Source: Sphingomonas vulcanisoli (GTDB lineage Bacteria > Pseudomonadota > Alphaproteobacteria > Sphingomonadales > Sphingomonadaceae). Taken from it: a DNA stretch of 64,000 bases. The position numbers and the translations under genes are program-made. A model generated the notes under the pieces. That model had not been told where the DNA came from. It worked only from the letters and a program-made list of their open reading frames with translations, and did not search any database. How positions within the stretch are numbered: the stretch's first letter is position 1; each line of letters begins with the position of its first letter. Positions 36,564-46,457 of the stretch are shown piece after piece. Location of the stretch: positions 1 through 64,000 of the forward strand of contig NZ_JAAOZC010000004.1 in the NCBI RefSeq assembly GCF_011761305.1, read 5' to 3'.

Positions 36564-36675
36564 CCCGGCTGATTGGCGATGCCGAAGGCGCCGCGCAAGC
36601 CCGCGCTAGGACCGAAATTCCGCGCCATGCCTCGGGTGGAACCCGCGCCACCCCCATGCTAGGCGCGCGGCCATC

Positions 36676-37905
36676 ATGGCCGAATACCAGTCCGATCTGC
36701 TCCGCACGCTCGATACGCGCGGCTATATCCATCAGGTGACCGACGCTGCCGCGCTCGATGCGCTGGCGAGCCGTCAGATCGTGCCCGGCTATATCGGCTT
36801 CGATGCGACAGCACCGTCGCTGCACATCGGCAGCCTCGTCCAGATCATGATGCTGCGCCGGCTCCAGCAGGCCGGGCACAAGCCGATCGTGGTGATGGGC
36901 GGCGGCACCACCAAGGTCGGCGATCCATCGGGCAAGGACGAGAGCCGCAAGCTGCTGACCAGCGAGACGATCAACGCCAACATCACCTCAATCTTCCGCG
37001 TCTTCGAAAATTTCCTGACCTTCGGGGACGGGCCGACCGATGCGGTGATGATCGACAATGCCGATTGGCTCGACAAGCTGGAGTACGTCCCCTTCCTCCG
37101 CGATGTCGGGCGGCACTTCACGATCAACCGGATGCTCAGCTTCGAATCCGTCAAGATTCGCCTCGATCGCGAACAGCCGCTGACCTTCCTCGAATTCAAT
37201 TACATGATCCTCCAGGCCTATGATTTTCTGGAGCTTTCGCGCCGCGTCGGCTGCCGCCTGCAGATGGGTGGATCGGATCAATGGGGCAATATCGTCAACG
37301 GCATCGAGCTTGGCCGCCGCATCGACGGCGCCGAACTGTTCGGCCTGACGACGCCGCTGATCACCACCGCCGATGGTGCCAAGATGGGCAAGACCGCGGC
37401 GGGCGCGGTATGGCTCAACGGCGATCAGCTGCCGGCCTACGATTATTGGCAATTCTGGCGGAACACGGACGATCGCGACGTCGGCCGCTTCCTGCGCCTG
37501 TTCACCGATCTCCCGCTCGACGAGATCGCGCGGCTGGAGGCGCTAGAGGGCTCGGAGATCAACGAGGCCAAGAAGGTGCTGGCCGATGCGGCCACGGCTT
37601 TGTGTCGGGGTGCAGCGGCGGCGGCAGAGGCGGCGGACACCGCGCGGACCACCTTCGAGCAGGGCGGCCTCAGCGAGAATCTCCCCAGGCTCTCAATCGC
37701 CGAGGGTGCGATCGGCATTGTCCAGGCGCTGACCGTGCTGGGCTTCTGCGCCTCCAACGGGGAGGCGCGGCGCAAGATCGCCGAGGGCGCGGTCCGGCTC
37801 AACGACATCGCGATCAAAGACGAGAAATATGAAATCGTGCTCGATCAGGATGCGCCGGTGAAGATCAGTTTGGGCAAGAAGAAGCACGGGCTGCTGACGC
37901 GGTGA
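36676..37905 (+). CDS. tyrS: Tyrosyl-tRNA synthetase
   Basis: A 409-residue class I synthetase. The HIGH-type motif is LHIGS (residues 49-53) and the KMSKS-type loop is KMGKT (236-240), a common TyrRS variant. Tyrosine-binding residues lie in the [12 protein letters not shown] and [11 protein letters not shown] segments. The C-terminal S4-like domain (about 340-409, [18 protein letters not shown]) contacts tRNA. The start is [12 protein letters not shown]. Confidence 0.96.
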   Translation: MAEYQSDLLRTLDTRGYIHQVTDAAALDALASRQIVPGYIGFDATAPSLHIGSLVQIMMLRRLQQAGHKPIVVMGGGTTKVGDPSGKDESRKLLTSETINANITSIFRVFENFLTFGDGPTDAVMIDNADWLDKLEYVPFLRDVGRHFTINRMLSFESVKIRLDREQPLTFLEFNYMILQAYDFLELSRRVGCRLQMGGSDQWGNIVNGIELGRRIDGAELFGLTTPLITTADGAKMGKTAAGAVWLNGDQLPAYDYWQFWRNTDDRDVGRFLRLFTDLPLDEIARLEALEGSEINEAKKVLADAATALCRGAAAAAEAADTARTTFEQGGLSENLPRLSIAEGAIGIVQALTVLGFCASNGEARRKIAEGAVRLNDIAIKDEKYEIVLDQDAPVKISLGKKKHGLLTR

Positions 37906-37915
37906 CATACCCTTT

Positions 37916-38000
37916 CCGTTTGCCCTGAGCTTGTCGAAGGGCCGTTCTTCTTTGCGAGCGGGCAAGAAAGACAGTGCTTCGACGGGCTCAGCACGAACGG
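37916..38000. repeat. Palindromic element, CTGAGCTTGTCGAAG family, copy 2
   Basis: Left arm GCCCTGAGCTTGTCGAAGGG and right arm CTTCGACGGGCTCAGCACG are inverted copies. The element matches the one at 29561-29643 and separates convergent tyrS and recG. Confidence 0.8.
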
Positions 38001-38015
38001 GAATTTAAGCCGCAG

Positions 38016-40073
38016 TCAGCCCCCCCTCAACAGCCCCACCGCCGCGTCGCGCTCGAACAGATAAAGCGCCAGCCGCGCTGCCTGCCCGCGCTCGCCCTCC
38101 AATCCGCCATCGCGGTCGACCAGCAGGCGGGCGTCCTGCGTCGCCGTCTCGATAAGCTCATTCATCTGCTCGGGCGTGGCGAGGCGAAACGCGGCTTCAC
38201 CCGATTGGCGCGTGCCGAGGATTTCGCCCGCGCCGCGCAGGCGCAAATCTTCCTCGGCGATGCGGAAGCCGTCGTTGCTCTCGCGCAGCAGTGCCAGCCG
38301 CGCGCGCGCGGTCTCGCCGAGCGGACCTGCGGTACGCAGCAGCAGGCACACCGATCGCCCCTCGCCCCGCCCGACCCGCCCGCGCAGCTGATGCAGCTGG
38401 GCCAGACCGAAGCGATCGGCATGTTCAATCACCATCAATGTCGCGTTGGGCACATCGACACCGACCTCAATCACCGTCGTCGCCACCAGCAATTGCACCC
38501 GCCCCGCCTGGAACGCCGCCATCACCGCATCCTTCTCGGGTGGCTTCATCCGGCCGTGGACCAACCCAACCTTGCCGCCGAAGCGCGCGCGCAGCGTGGC
38601 GGCGCGATCCTCGGCAGCGGCGAGATCGGAAACCTCGCTCTCCTCGACCAAAGGACACACCCAATAGGCCTGACCATTTTGCGCGAGGAGCCGCCCGACG
38701 CTCTCCACCACCTCGCCCAGCCGATCGTCCGAGATCACGCGCGTTTCGATCGGCTGACGGCCGGGCGGCATCTCGTCCAGGCGGCTGACGTCCATCTCGC
38801 CATATTGGCTGAGCGTCAGCGTGCGCGGGATCGGCGTCGCGGTCATCGCCAGCAGATGCGGCGGCCGTTCGGATTTTTCGGTGAGCAGCATCCGCTGGGC
38901 GACCCCGAAGCGATGCTGCTCATCGATCACCGCCAGGCCGAGGCGGCGATAGCGCACCGCTTCCTGAAAGATGGCGTGGGTGCCGATCAGGATATCGATC
39001 GAGCCATCGGCGAGGCCCATCAGCGTGGATTCCCGCGCGCTCCCCTTGTCGCGCCCGGTCAGCACGGCGACCGTCACCGGCACACCAGCGAGCATCCGCG
39101 AAAGCGTGTCATAATGCTGGCGGGCAAGGATTTCGGTCGGCGCCAGCAACGCCCCCTGCGTCCCGGCCTCCACCGCGATCAACAGCGCGATCAGCGCCAC
39201 CAAGGTCTTGCCCGCACCGACATCGCCCTGCAGCAGCCGCAGCATCGGCGCTGACTGCGCGAGATCGCCCTCGATCTCGGCGATCGTCCGGCTCTGCGCG
39301 CCGGTCGGGCTGTAGGGCAGTTTCAGGGCATCGCGCAGCCGCCCGTCGCCCGCCAGCGGTTGCCCACGCCGCCGCCGCGAGGACGCGCGGACCAGTTGCA
39401 GCGCGAGCTGATTGGCGAACAGCTCGTCATAGGCCAGCCGCTCGCGCGCCTTGGCGTCGGCGGGATCGGCGTGGATGCGCGCCACCGCCTCGCGCCAGCC
39501 GGGCCAGCCATGCCGCTGCTTGAGGCTCGGCTCGATCCATTCGGGCAGATCCGGCGCGCGCTCTATGCCCTGCGCGACCAGCGCCGCCAGCCGCTTGCCC
39601 GTCAGCCCCTCGGAAAGCGGATAGATCGCCTCGCGCGGGGGCAGCGTCTCGGCGTCCTCCACGATCTCGGGATGCACGATCTGGAGCCATTGATCATATT
39701 GCTCCAGCTTGCCGCCGATCGTCTTGGGCTCGCCGAGCGGATACAGCTTTTTGGCGTAACCCGAGCTGTTGCCGAAGAAGACCAGCGCCACGGTATTGCC
39801 CTCGGCATCGGTAGCGACGATCCGGGACGGCGCGCGCGGCGAACGGCCGAAGCGATATTCCGTCGGCGTCACCCGCACGATCACCACCTGGCCGACATCG
39901 GCCTGATCGAGCGCCGTGACCCGCTTGCGATCGATCCAGCCGACCGGAAGGTGGAACAGCAGATCGACCAAGCGCTTGAGCCCCAGCCGCCCTAAAGGCT
40001 TGGCCAGCGCGGTGCCGACGCCTTTCAGCGCCTCAACCTCGGTGAACAGCGGATTGAGAAGTTCGGGACGCAT
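38016..40073 (-). CDS. recG: ATP-dependent DNA helicase RecG
   Basis: A 685-residue RecG that remodels stalled forks and Holliday junctions. An N-terminal wedge/OB domain is followed by helicase motifs: Walker A GDVGAGKT (around residue 290), motif II DEQHRFG, TATPIPRTL, and motif VI QLRGRVGRGE. The ATG at 40071-40073 (MRPELLNPLFTEVEALKGVG) fits the family; an in-frame codon nine residues earlier is possible. Divergent from sdhE, as in many Alphaproteobacteria. Confidence 0.95.
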   Translation of the reverse strand: MRPELLNPLFTEVEALKGVGTALAKPLGRLGLKRLVDLLFHLPVGWIDRKRVTALDQADVGQVVIVRVTPTEYRFGRSPRAPSRIVATDAEGNTVALVFFGNSSGYAKKLYPLGEPKTIGGKLEQYDQWLQIVHPEIVEDAETLPPREAIYPLSEGLTGKRLAALVAQGIERAPDLPEWIEPSLKQRHGWPGWREAVARIHADPADAKARERLAYDELFANQLALQLVRASSRRRRGQPLAGDGRLRDALKLPYSPTGAQSRTIAEIEGDLAQSAPMLRLLQGDVGAGKTLVALIALLIAVEAGTQGALLAPTEILARQHYDTLSRMLAGVPVTVAVLTGRDKGSARESTLMGLADGSIDILIGTHAIFQEAVRYRRLGLAVIDEQHRFGVAQRMLLTEKSERPPHLLAMTATPIPRTLTLSQYGEMDVSRLDEMPPGRQPIETRVISDDRLGEVVESVGRLLAQNGQAYWVCPLVEESEVSDLAAAEDRAATLRARFGGKVGLVHGRMKPPEKDAVMAAFQAGRVQLLVATTVIEVGVDVPNATLMVIEHADRFGLAQLHQLRGRVGRGEGRSVCLLLRTAGPLGETARARLALLRESNDGFRIAEEDLRLRGAGEILGTRQSGEAAFRLATPEQMNELIETATQDARLLVDRDGGLEGERGQAARLALYLFERDAAVGLLRGG

Positions 40074-40142
40074 GGTTAGAGGCTTTCTATCCCCCTTCAC
40101 CGGCGCCGCAAAGCGGCCGCCGGCAATCGCCTATGGAGCCAT

Positions 40143-40409
40143 ATGGACCGCGAAACCCGCCTCAAGCGCCTGCGCTTCCGCGCCTCGCACCGGGGCACGC
40201 GCGAGGCCGATTATATGATCGGCGGCTATTGCGATGCGCATTGCGATGGCTGGGGCGAGGCCGAGCTCGATTGGTATGAGGCGCTGCTGGAGGAGCAGGA
40301 CGTGGACATCATGGCCTGGGCGCTGGGCACGCAAGCGGTACCGGCGCGTTGGGAGGGGCCGATGATGGATGGCCTCAAGAAGCTCGATTATATCCAGGTG
40401 CCGAAATGA
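40143..40409 (+). CDS. sdhE: Succinate dehydrogenase flavinylation factor
   Basis: An 88-residue SdhE/Sdh5 (YgfY) protein that helps attach FAD to SdhA. The RGTREAD stretch is the conserved RGxxE motif, followed by LDWYEALLEEQDVDIMAWALG typical of the five-helix fold. It lies between recG and mfd in the usual alphaproteobacterial order. Confidence 0.92.
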   Translation: MDRETRLKRLRFRASHRGTREADYMIGGYCDAHCDGWGEAELDWYEALLEEQDVDIMAWALGTQAVPARWEGPMMDGLKKLDYIQVPK

Positions 40410-40420
40410 AGGGCGCCATT

Positions 40421-40535
40421 AAAGCCCCTCCCCTTCAGGGGAGGGGTTGGGGGTGGGGGAGTCGGGCAAGATCTCGAACGACGGTGCCTGTGGAGAGCCC
40501 CCACCCCAACCCCTCCCCTAAAGGGGAGGGGCTTA
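40421..40535. repeat. Palindromic intergenic element R5
   Basis: Left hairpin GCCCCTCCCCTTCAGGGGAG and right hairpin CCCCTCCCCTAAAGGGGAGG, spacer about 65 bases. The right arm AAGGGGAGGGGC stands eight to ten bases before the mfd ATG and probably serves as its ribosome site. Confidence 0.77.
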
Positions 40536-40539
40536 GGAT

Positions 40540-43500
40540 ATGACCACCGATCTCTCGCGCATCCTCAAGGCCAGCGAATCCCTCACCCTCGCAGGCGTCC
40601 CGGCGGGGTTCCTCCCCTGGCTGATGGCCGATCTCGCCCGCGCCGCCAAAGGCCGCGCCATCTATGTCGCGCCCGATGAAACCGCGATGCGCGCGGTCGG
40701 CGAGGCTGCGCGCTATTTTGCGCCCGAGATCGGCGTGCTGAGCTTCCCGGCCTGGGATTGCCTGCCCTACGATCGCGCCTCGCCCTCGCTGCGCGCCACT
40801 TCCGATCGGCTGGCGGCTTTGCATGCGCTCCAGCAGAAGAGCGACACGCCGCAGCTGCTCGTCACCACGGTCAATGCGCTCACCCAGCGCACCCTGACGC
40901 CGTTCCGCATCCGCCAGCTCTCCGCCACGCTCGCGCCCGGCGAACGGATCGATCGCGATGCGCTGGCCGAGTTGCTGCAAGCCAACGGCTATGTCCGCGC
41001 CGATACCGTCCACGAAGCGGGCGAATATGCGGTGCGCGGCGGGCTGGTCGATCTGTTTCCGAGCGGCGAGGAGCTGGCGCTGCGCCTCGATTTCTTCGGC
41101 GATGAGATCGAGAGTGTCCGCCAGTTCAACGCAGATGATCAGCGCACCACCGCCAACATCAAGGGCTTCACGCTGCTGCCGGCGTCCGAAATGCTGCTCG
41201 ATGCCGAGGGCATCAAGCGCTTCCGCAGCCGCTATCGCGAAAAGTTCGGCGCCAACGCTACCGGCGATCCGCTCTACCAGGCGGTTTCCGATGGCCGGCG
41301 GCTTTCGGGCATGGAGCATTGGCTGCCGCTGGTCGAAGAGCGGCTCTCCAGCATCTTCGATCATCTTTCGCCCGACGATGTCATCGTCCGCGATCCCGGC
41401 GCCGATGGCGCCGCCAATGCGCGCTTCGATGCGATCAACGACTATTTCGACAACCGCAAGAACGCCAAGGACACCGCTTCCTATCGCCCGCTTGAACCGG
41501 ATTCGCTGTATCTCAACCGCGGCGAATGGGACGAGGCGGTGCGCGATCGCCCGATCCATCTCAGCTCGCCCTATCACGAGCCCGACTCCGATCGGGTGAT
41601 CGACTTCGGCGTTGATAGCGCCCGCGATTTCGCGCCGGAGCGGGCGCAGAACGCCAATATCTATGACGCGGTGGTCGCGCACATCGCCGGCCTGGCCAAG
41701 TCGAAGCGCAAGGTCGTGCTCGCATCCTATTCGAACGGCGCGCGCGAGCGGCTCAAGGGCCTGCTCGCCGATCACGGTCTCACCAGCGCGATGCTGGCCG
41801 AAGATTGGCAGGATGCGCTTGGCCGCGCGTTCAAGCCCGGCACCACCGCGCTCGCCGTGCTGCCGCTCGATCACGGCTTCACCACGCCCGATATCGCGCT
41901 GCTGACCGAGCAGGACATGCTCGGCGATCGGCTGATCCGGCGCCAGAAGAAGCGCAAATCCGCCGATGCCTTCCTCGCCGAACTGGCGACGCTCTCGCCC
42001 GGCGATCTCGTCGTCCACTCGGATCACGGCATCGGGCGCTACGAAGGCCTGCAGCAGATCCCGGTGAGCAAGGTCGCGCACGATTGCGTCGCGCTGACCT
42101 ATTCGGGCGGCGACAAGCTCTACGTCCCGGTCGAAAATCTCGAAGTCCTCTCGCGCTATGGCTCCGAGGAGGGCGCGGCGCTCGACAAGCTCGGCGGCGA
42201 GGCGTGGCAGCGGCGCAAGGCCAAGATGAAGGAGCGCATCCGCGAGATCGCGGGTGAGCTGATCGCCACTGCCGCCGAACGCGCGCTGCGCGCCGCCGAC
42301 ATCGCGCAAACCGATACCGCCTACGCCGCCTTCGCCGATCGCTTCCCCTATGAAGAAACGGACGATCAGGACCGCGCGATCGGCGAATCGCTGGATGATC
42401 TGGCCTCGGGCAAGCCGATGGATCGGCTGATCGTCGGCGATGTCGGCTTCGGCAAGACCGAGGTGGCGTTGCGCGCGGCCTTCGTCGCGGCGATGGCGGG
42501 GATGCAGGTGGCCTTGGTCTGCCCGACCACCCTGCTTGCCCGCCAGCATTTCACCAACTTCGCCGAACGGATGCGCGGCTTCCCGATCGAGGTCGGCCGC
42601 CTCTCCCGCCTCGTTCCCGCGGCCGAGGCCAAGAAGACCAAGGAGGGCCTTGCGGACGGCACGATCGATATCGTCGTCGGCACGCACGCCCTTCTATCCA
42701 AGGGGATCGAGTTCAAACGGCTGGGCCTCGTCGTCGTCGATGAGGAGCAACGCTTCGGCGTCACGCACAAGGAGCGGCTCAAGGGCCTCAAGACCGACGT
42801 TCACGTCCTGACGCTCACCGCCACGCCGATCCCGCGCACGCTACAGATGGCGATGTCCGGTCTGCGCGAATTGTCAGTGATCCAGACCCCGCCGGTCGAT
42901 CGCCTCGCGGTGCGGACCTACGTGGCGCCCTGGGATCCGGTGGTGATCCGCGAGGCCTTGCTGCGCGAACATTACCGTGGCGGCCAAAGTTTTTTCATCG
43001 TGCCGCGGATCAAGGATCTGCCCGATATCGAGGAGTTCCTGCGCAAGGACGTACCAGAAATCAGATATGTCGTCGCGCACGGCCAGATGGCGGCGACGGA
43101 AGTCGAGGAGCGGATGAGCGCTTTCTACGACAAGAAGTTCGATGCCCTGGTCTCGACCACGATCGTCGAGAGTGGCCTCGATATCCCCTCGGCCAACACC
43201 TTGATCGTCCACCGCGCCGATCGCTTCGGGCTGGCCCAGCTCTACCAAATCCGCGGCCGCGTCGGGCGCGCCAAGACCCGCGCCTACGCCTACCTGACCA
43301 CCCCACCCAACCGCATCATCAGCGAAACCGCGGAGAAGCGGCTGCACATCCTCCAGAACCTCGATACGCTGGGCGCGGGCTTCCAGCTCGCTTCCCACGA
43401 TCTCGATATTCGCGGCGCGGGCAATCTGCTCGGCGACGAGCAATCGGGCCATATCAAGGAAGTCGGTTTCGAACTCTACCAGTCGATGCTGGAAGAGGCG

Positions 43501-43998
43501 ATCATGGAGGCCAAGGCCGGCGGCATGGCGCTGGCGGCGCGCAGCAAGGACTTCTCGCCGCAGATCAGCGTCGATGTGCCCGTCGTGATCGGCGACGATT
43601 ACGTCCCCGATCTCGATCTGCGCATGGGCCTCTACCGCCGCATGAACGAGCTGGAGAATAAGGAGCAGATCGAGGCCTTCGCCGCCGAGATGATCGATCG
43701 CTTCGGCCCGCTGCCGGAAGCGACGCAGAATTTGCTGACGATCATCGAGATCAAACTCAACGCCAAGAAGGCCTGCGTCGCCAAGATGGACGTCGGGCCG
43801 AAGGGCGCGCTCGTCAGCTTCTTCGAGGATCAGTTCCCCGATCTTCAGGGGCTGATCGGCTATGTCGAGCGGCTGAAGGGCACCGCCAAGCTGCGCCCGG
43901 ACAGCAAGCTGGTGATCTTGCGCGAATGGGGATCGGGCGAGAAAGCGCTGACCGGGGCGCTACAGCTTTCGCGCGGGCTGGCAAAGATCGTGGCGTAA
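40540..43998 (+). CDS. mfd: Transcription-repair coupling factor
   Basis: An 1152-residue Mfd that removes stalled RNA polymerase and recruits UvrA. The N-terminal UvrB-homology part (about residues 1-340) has DYRAS-type PYDRASPSLRATSDRLAAL, the RNA-polymerase-interaction domain follows (PGDLVVHSDHGIGRYEGLQ), then helicase motifs GDVGFGKTEVA, DEEQRFG, TATPIPRTLQ and RGRVGRAKTRAY, and a C-terminal TRCF domain. Length equals the family norm. Confidence 0.97.
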   Translation: MTTDLSRILKASESLTLAGVPAGFLPWLMADLARAAKGRAIYVAPDETAMRAVGEAARYFAPEIGVLSFPAWDCLPYDRASPSLRATSDRLAALHALQQKSDTPQLLVTTVNALTQRTLTPFRIRQLSATLAPGERIDRDALAELLQANGYVRADTVHEAGEYAVRGGLVDLFPSGEELALRLDFFGDEIESVRQFNADDQRTTANIKGFTLLPASEMLLDAEGIKRFRSRYREKFGANATGDPLYQAVSDGRRLSGMEHWLPLVEERLSSIFDHLSPDDVIVRDPGADGAANARFDAINDYFDNRKNAKDTASYRPLEPDSLYLNRGEWDEAVRDRPIHLSSPYHEPDSDRVIDFGVDSARDFAPERAQNANIYDAVVAHIAGLAKSKRKVVLASYSNGARERLKGLLADHGLTSAMLAEDWQDALGRAFKPGTTALAVLPLDHGFTTPDIALLTEQDMLGDRLIRRQKKRKSADAFLAELATLSPGDLVVHSDHGIGRYEGLQQIPVSKVAHDCVALTYSGGDKLYVPVENLEVLSRYGSEEGAALDKLGGEAWQRRKAKMKERIREIAGELIATAAERALRAADIAQTDTAYAAFADRFPYEETDDQDRAIGESLDDLASGKPMDRLIVGDVGFGKTEVALRAAFVAAMAGMQVALVCPTTLLARQHFTNFAERMRGFPIEVGRLSRLVPAAEAKKTKEGLADGTIDIVVGTHALLSKGIEFKRLGLVVVDEEQRFGVTHKERLKGLKTDVHVLTLTATPIPRTLQMAMSGLRELSVIQTPPVDRLAVRTYVAPWDPVVIREALLREHYRGGQSFFIVPRIKDLPDIEEFLRKDVPEIRYVVAHGQMAATEVEERMSAFYDKKFDALVSTTIVESGLDIPSANTLIVHRADRFGLAQLYQIRGRVGRAKTRAYAYLTTPPNRIISETAEKRLHILQNLDTLGAGFQLASHDLDIRGAGNLLGDEQSGHIKEVGFELYQSMLEEAIMEAKAGGMALAARSKDFSPQISVDVPVVIGDDYVPDLDLRMGLYRRMNELENKEQIEAFAAEMIDRFGPLPEATQNLLTIIEIKLNAKKACVAKMDVGPKGALVSFFEDQFPDLQGLIGYVERLKGTAKLRPDSKLVILREWGSGEKALTGALQLSRGLAKIVA

Positions 43999-43999
43999 A

Positions 44000-44116
44000 A
44001 TCCTCCCCTAAAAGGGGAGGTGGCGCGCGAAGCGCGTCGGAGGGGTGTCACCCTCTCGATAGCGGGATACCCCTCCGTCAGGCCTTCGGCCTGCCACCTC
44101 CCCTTGCAGGGGAGGA
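44000..44116. repeat. Palindromic intergenic element R6
   Basis: Left hairpin ATCCTCCCCTAAAAGGGGAG, inner arm GCGCGCGAAGCGCG and right hairpin CACCTCCCCTTGCAGGGGAG. It fills most of the gap between mfd and the GST gene. No coding sequence. Confidence 0.75.
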
Positions 44117-44155
44117 TCGGGTTGCACATCCGCTCCACCGCGCTAATCCCGCGCC

Positions 44156-44815
44156 ATGCTCAAGCTCATCATCGGCAACAAAGCCTATTCCTCCTGGTCG
44201 ATGCGCGGCTGGCTGGCGGTCAAGCAGTCGGCGCTGCCGTTCGAGGAGGTGGTGCTGCCGCTGTATGAGGAGAGCTGGGAGACGCGGAAACTCGCCGACG
44301 ATCTTGCGCCCTCGTCGGGCAAGGTGCCGTTGCTGTGGGATGGCGACATCGCTGTCTGGGAAAGCCTGGCGATCATCGATTATCTCGCCGACAAGGTGGA
44401 TGGCGACCGCTTCTGGCCAGCCGATCCCGCCGCGCGCGGCTTCGCGCGATCGATCTCGGCCGAAATGCACGCGGGCTATCAGGCGCTGCGTAGCCAGCAC
44501 CCGACCAACATGCGCCGCCGCTATCCGGCAGGCGAGGTCAGCGCCGAGGTCAAGGCCGATCTCGCGCGTATCACCGGCCTTTGGGCCGAGGCCAAGACGC
44601 GGTTCGGCGCGGGTGGCGACTTCCTGTTCGGCGCTTTCTCGGCGGCGGACATCATGTTCGCGCCGGTGGTGACGCGGATCGCCACCTACGATCTGCCCGT
44701 GCCCGAAGCCGCGCAGGCTTATTGCGGCGCGGTCCTTGCCCAGCCTTTCGTCGCCGAGTGGCTGGCGGACGGCGCGCGCGAGCCCTGGGTGATCGACAAG
44801 TTCGAGCGCGCCTGA
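44156..44815 (+). CDS. Glutathione S-transferase family protein
   Basis: A 219-residue GST. The N-terminal thioredoxin fold starts LKLIIGNKAYSSWSMRGWLAVK, with serines in the position used for thiol activation in zeta/beta-like enzymes, KVPLLWDGDIAVWESLAIIDYL carrying the cis-proline and the glutathione-binding ESLAI. An alpha-helical C-terminal domain follows. Substrate unknown. Convergent with the cupin gene, four bases apart. Confidence 0.88.
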   Translation: MLKLIIGNKAYSSWSMRGWLAVKQSALPFEEVVLPLYEESWETRKLADDLAPSSGKVPLLWDGDIAVWESLAIIDYLADKVDGDRFWPADPAARGFARSISAEMHAGYQALRSQHPTNMRRRYPAGEVSAEVKADLARITGLWAEAKTRFGAGGDFLFGAFSAADIMFAPVVTRIATYDLPVPEAAQAYCGAVLAQPFVAEWLADGAREPWVIDKFERA

Positions 44816-44819
44816 GCCG

Positions 44820-45287
44820 TCACTCGTCCCGCTCCCACACCCGATACGGCTTGCCATCATCGTGCCGGAAAAATTTCTCGCCCTTGCGGTAGGCGAGATC
44901 GATGGCCGGATAGGCGGCGCCGCCCTTGTTGGCGCCCACCACCAGAAAACGCGCTTCAGCCTCGCTCTCGTTGATCACATGATGGCCATCGCGTGACGCT
45001 TTGGGCCAGGCGGCGATATCGCCCGCGCGCAGGATCGTGCGCCCGGCGTCTTCGATCAGCACCAGCTCGCCCTCCAGCATCACCAGCAGCTCATCATCCT
45101 CATAATGCCAGTGTCGCTGGCTCGACCAGACGCCCGGCCGCAGCGTGACCAGATTGGCGCCGAAATCCTTGAGCCCCGCCGCTTCGCCGATCGCCCGCCA
45201 GACGCGGTCTTTCACCGGCGCGCGAAACGGCTCGGGGTAGCGGGTGCCGGTCAGCTCCGGACAAGCTTCGGGATCGATCTTGGGCAT
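44820..45287 (-). CDS. Cupin-domain protein
   Basis: A 155-residue single-domain cupin. Motif 1 reads RHWHYEDDELLVMLEGELVL and motif 2 AAWPKASRDGHHVIN, with His and Glu residues suited to bind a metal. The family includes many small enzymes and sugar-binding proteins; there is no clue to a specific reaction. The gene is divergent from dapE. Confidence 0.83.
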   Translation of the reverse strand: MPKIDPEACPELTGTRYPEPFRAPVKDRVWRAIGEAAGLKDFGANLVTLRPGVWSSQRHWHYEDDELLVMLEGELVLIEDAGRTILRAGDIAAWPKASRDGHHVINESEAEARFLVVGANKGGAAYPAIDLAYRKGEKFFRHDDGKPYRVWERDE

Positions 45288-45329
45288 CCGCCATGTCTAG
45301 GCAATTCCCGGGCACACCGCTACGCCCGG

Positions 45330-46454
45330 ATGGTGATGATCGATGCGCTAGACCTCGCCGCCAAGCTGATCGCCTGCAACAGCGTAACCCCCGCCGACGG
45401 CGGCGCGCAGGATGTGCTGCAAACGGCGCTGGAGAGTATCGGCTTTCGCGTTCACCGCCTCCATTCCAGCGAAGGCCCCGATGGCCCGATCGCCAACCTG
45501 TTCGCGATCCGAGGCAGTGGCGGTCCGCATTTCGCCTTCGCGGGCCACACCGATGTCGTGCCGCCGGGTGCGGGCTGGGCGAGCGATCCCTTTGCGCCGG
45601 AGGTGCGCGGCGGCCTGCTGCACGGGCGCGGCGCGGTCGATATGAAGGGCGCGATCGCGGCCTTCGTCGCGGCGGCTTCGCAGGTCGAGACGAAGGGCAC
45701 GCTCAGCCTGATCATCACCGGCGATGAAGAAGGCCCGGCGACGTTCGGCACCGTTGCGCTGATGGACTGGATGGAGTCAGAATCAATACGCCCGGACCTG
45801 ATCCTCGTCGGCGAACCAACCTCGGCCCATAAGCTCGGCGACACGATCAAGATCGGCCGGCGCGGATCGGTCAATATGACCGTCACCGTGCCCGGGCGGC
45901 AGGGCCATGTCGCCTATCCGCACCTCGCCGATAATCCGGTGCCGACGCTCGCGCGGATCGTCTCCGCGCTGTCGGCATGGACGTTGGATAGCGGGACCGA
46001 ATGGTTCCAGCCTTCCAACCTCGAGATCACCGATATCGCCACGAGCAACGAGGCGACCAACGTCATCCCCGGCGTGGCGCGGGCGCGGCTCAACATTCGG
46101 TTCAACGATCTGCATACCGGCGCGGACCTGGTCAGGGACGTGAAAGCCGCCGTTGCGGAGATCGCGCCGCGAGCCACGGTCGAAGCGCGCATCTCCGGCG
46201 AAGCCTTCCGCACCGATCCCGGCGCGCTCAGCGATCTGGTTACCGGCGCGATCCGCGACGTGCTGGGCGTCGAGCCCGAGCTTTCGACCAGCGGCGGCAC
46301 CTCCGACGCCCGCTTTCTCAGCCGCATCGCGCCGACGATCGAATTCGGCCTGCCCAACGCGACGATGCACAAGCTGGACGAGGCGGTGGCGGTGGCGGAC
46401 CTCGAAGCGCTGACCGAAACCTATGCGGAAGTCATCCGCCGGGCCTTGGGCTGA
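45330..46454 (+). CDS. dapE: Succinyl-diaminopimelate desuccinylase
   Basis: A 374-residue zinc peptidase-family enzyme of lysine/diaminopimelate synthesis. Metal ligands and base are visible in FAGHTDVVPPG (His, Asp), GAVDMKGA (Asp), TGDEEGPA (Glu, Glu) and the C-terminal GLPNATMHKLDEAV (His). The start is not certain: ATG at 45330 gives MVMIDALD, and the ATG two codons on (45336) is equally possible. A long open frame upstream runs antisense through the cupin gene and is not used. Confidence 0.93.
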   Translation: MVMIDALDLAAKLIACNSVTPADGGAQDVLQTALESIGFRVHRLHSSEGPDGPIANLFAIRGSGGPHFAFAGHTDVVPPGAGWASDPFAPEVRGGLLHGRGAVDMKGAIAAFVAAASQVETKGTLSLIITGDEEGPATFGTVALMDWMESESIRPDLILVGEPTSAHKLGDTIKIGRRGSVNMTVTVPGRQGHVAYPHLADNPVPTLARIVSALSAWTLDSGTEWFQPSNLEITDIATSNEATNVIPGVARARLNIRFNDLHTGADLVRDVKAAVAEIAPRATVEARISGEAFRTDPGALSDLVTGAIRDVLGVEPELSTSGGTSDARFLSRIAPTIEFGLPNATMHKLDEAVAVADLEALTETYAEVIRRALG

Positions 46455-46457
46455 ACG

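Noticed and set aside
40435-42687. A 750-codon open frame antisense to mfd
   Set aside because: It is the shadow of a real gene in GC-rich DNA; its composition is Arg/Ala/Gly/Asp-rich without any domain, and mfd on the other strand is certain.
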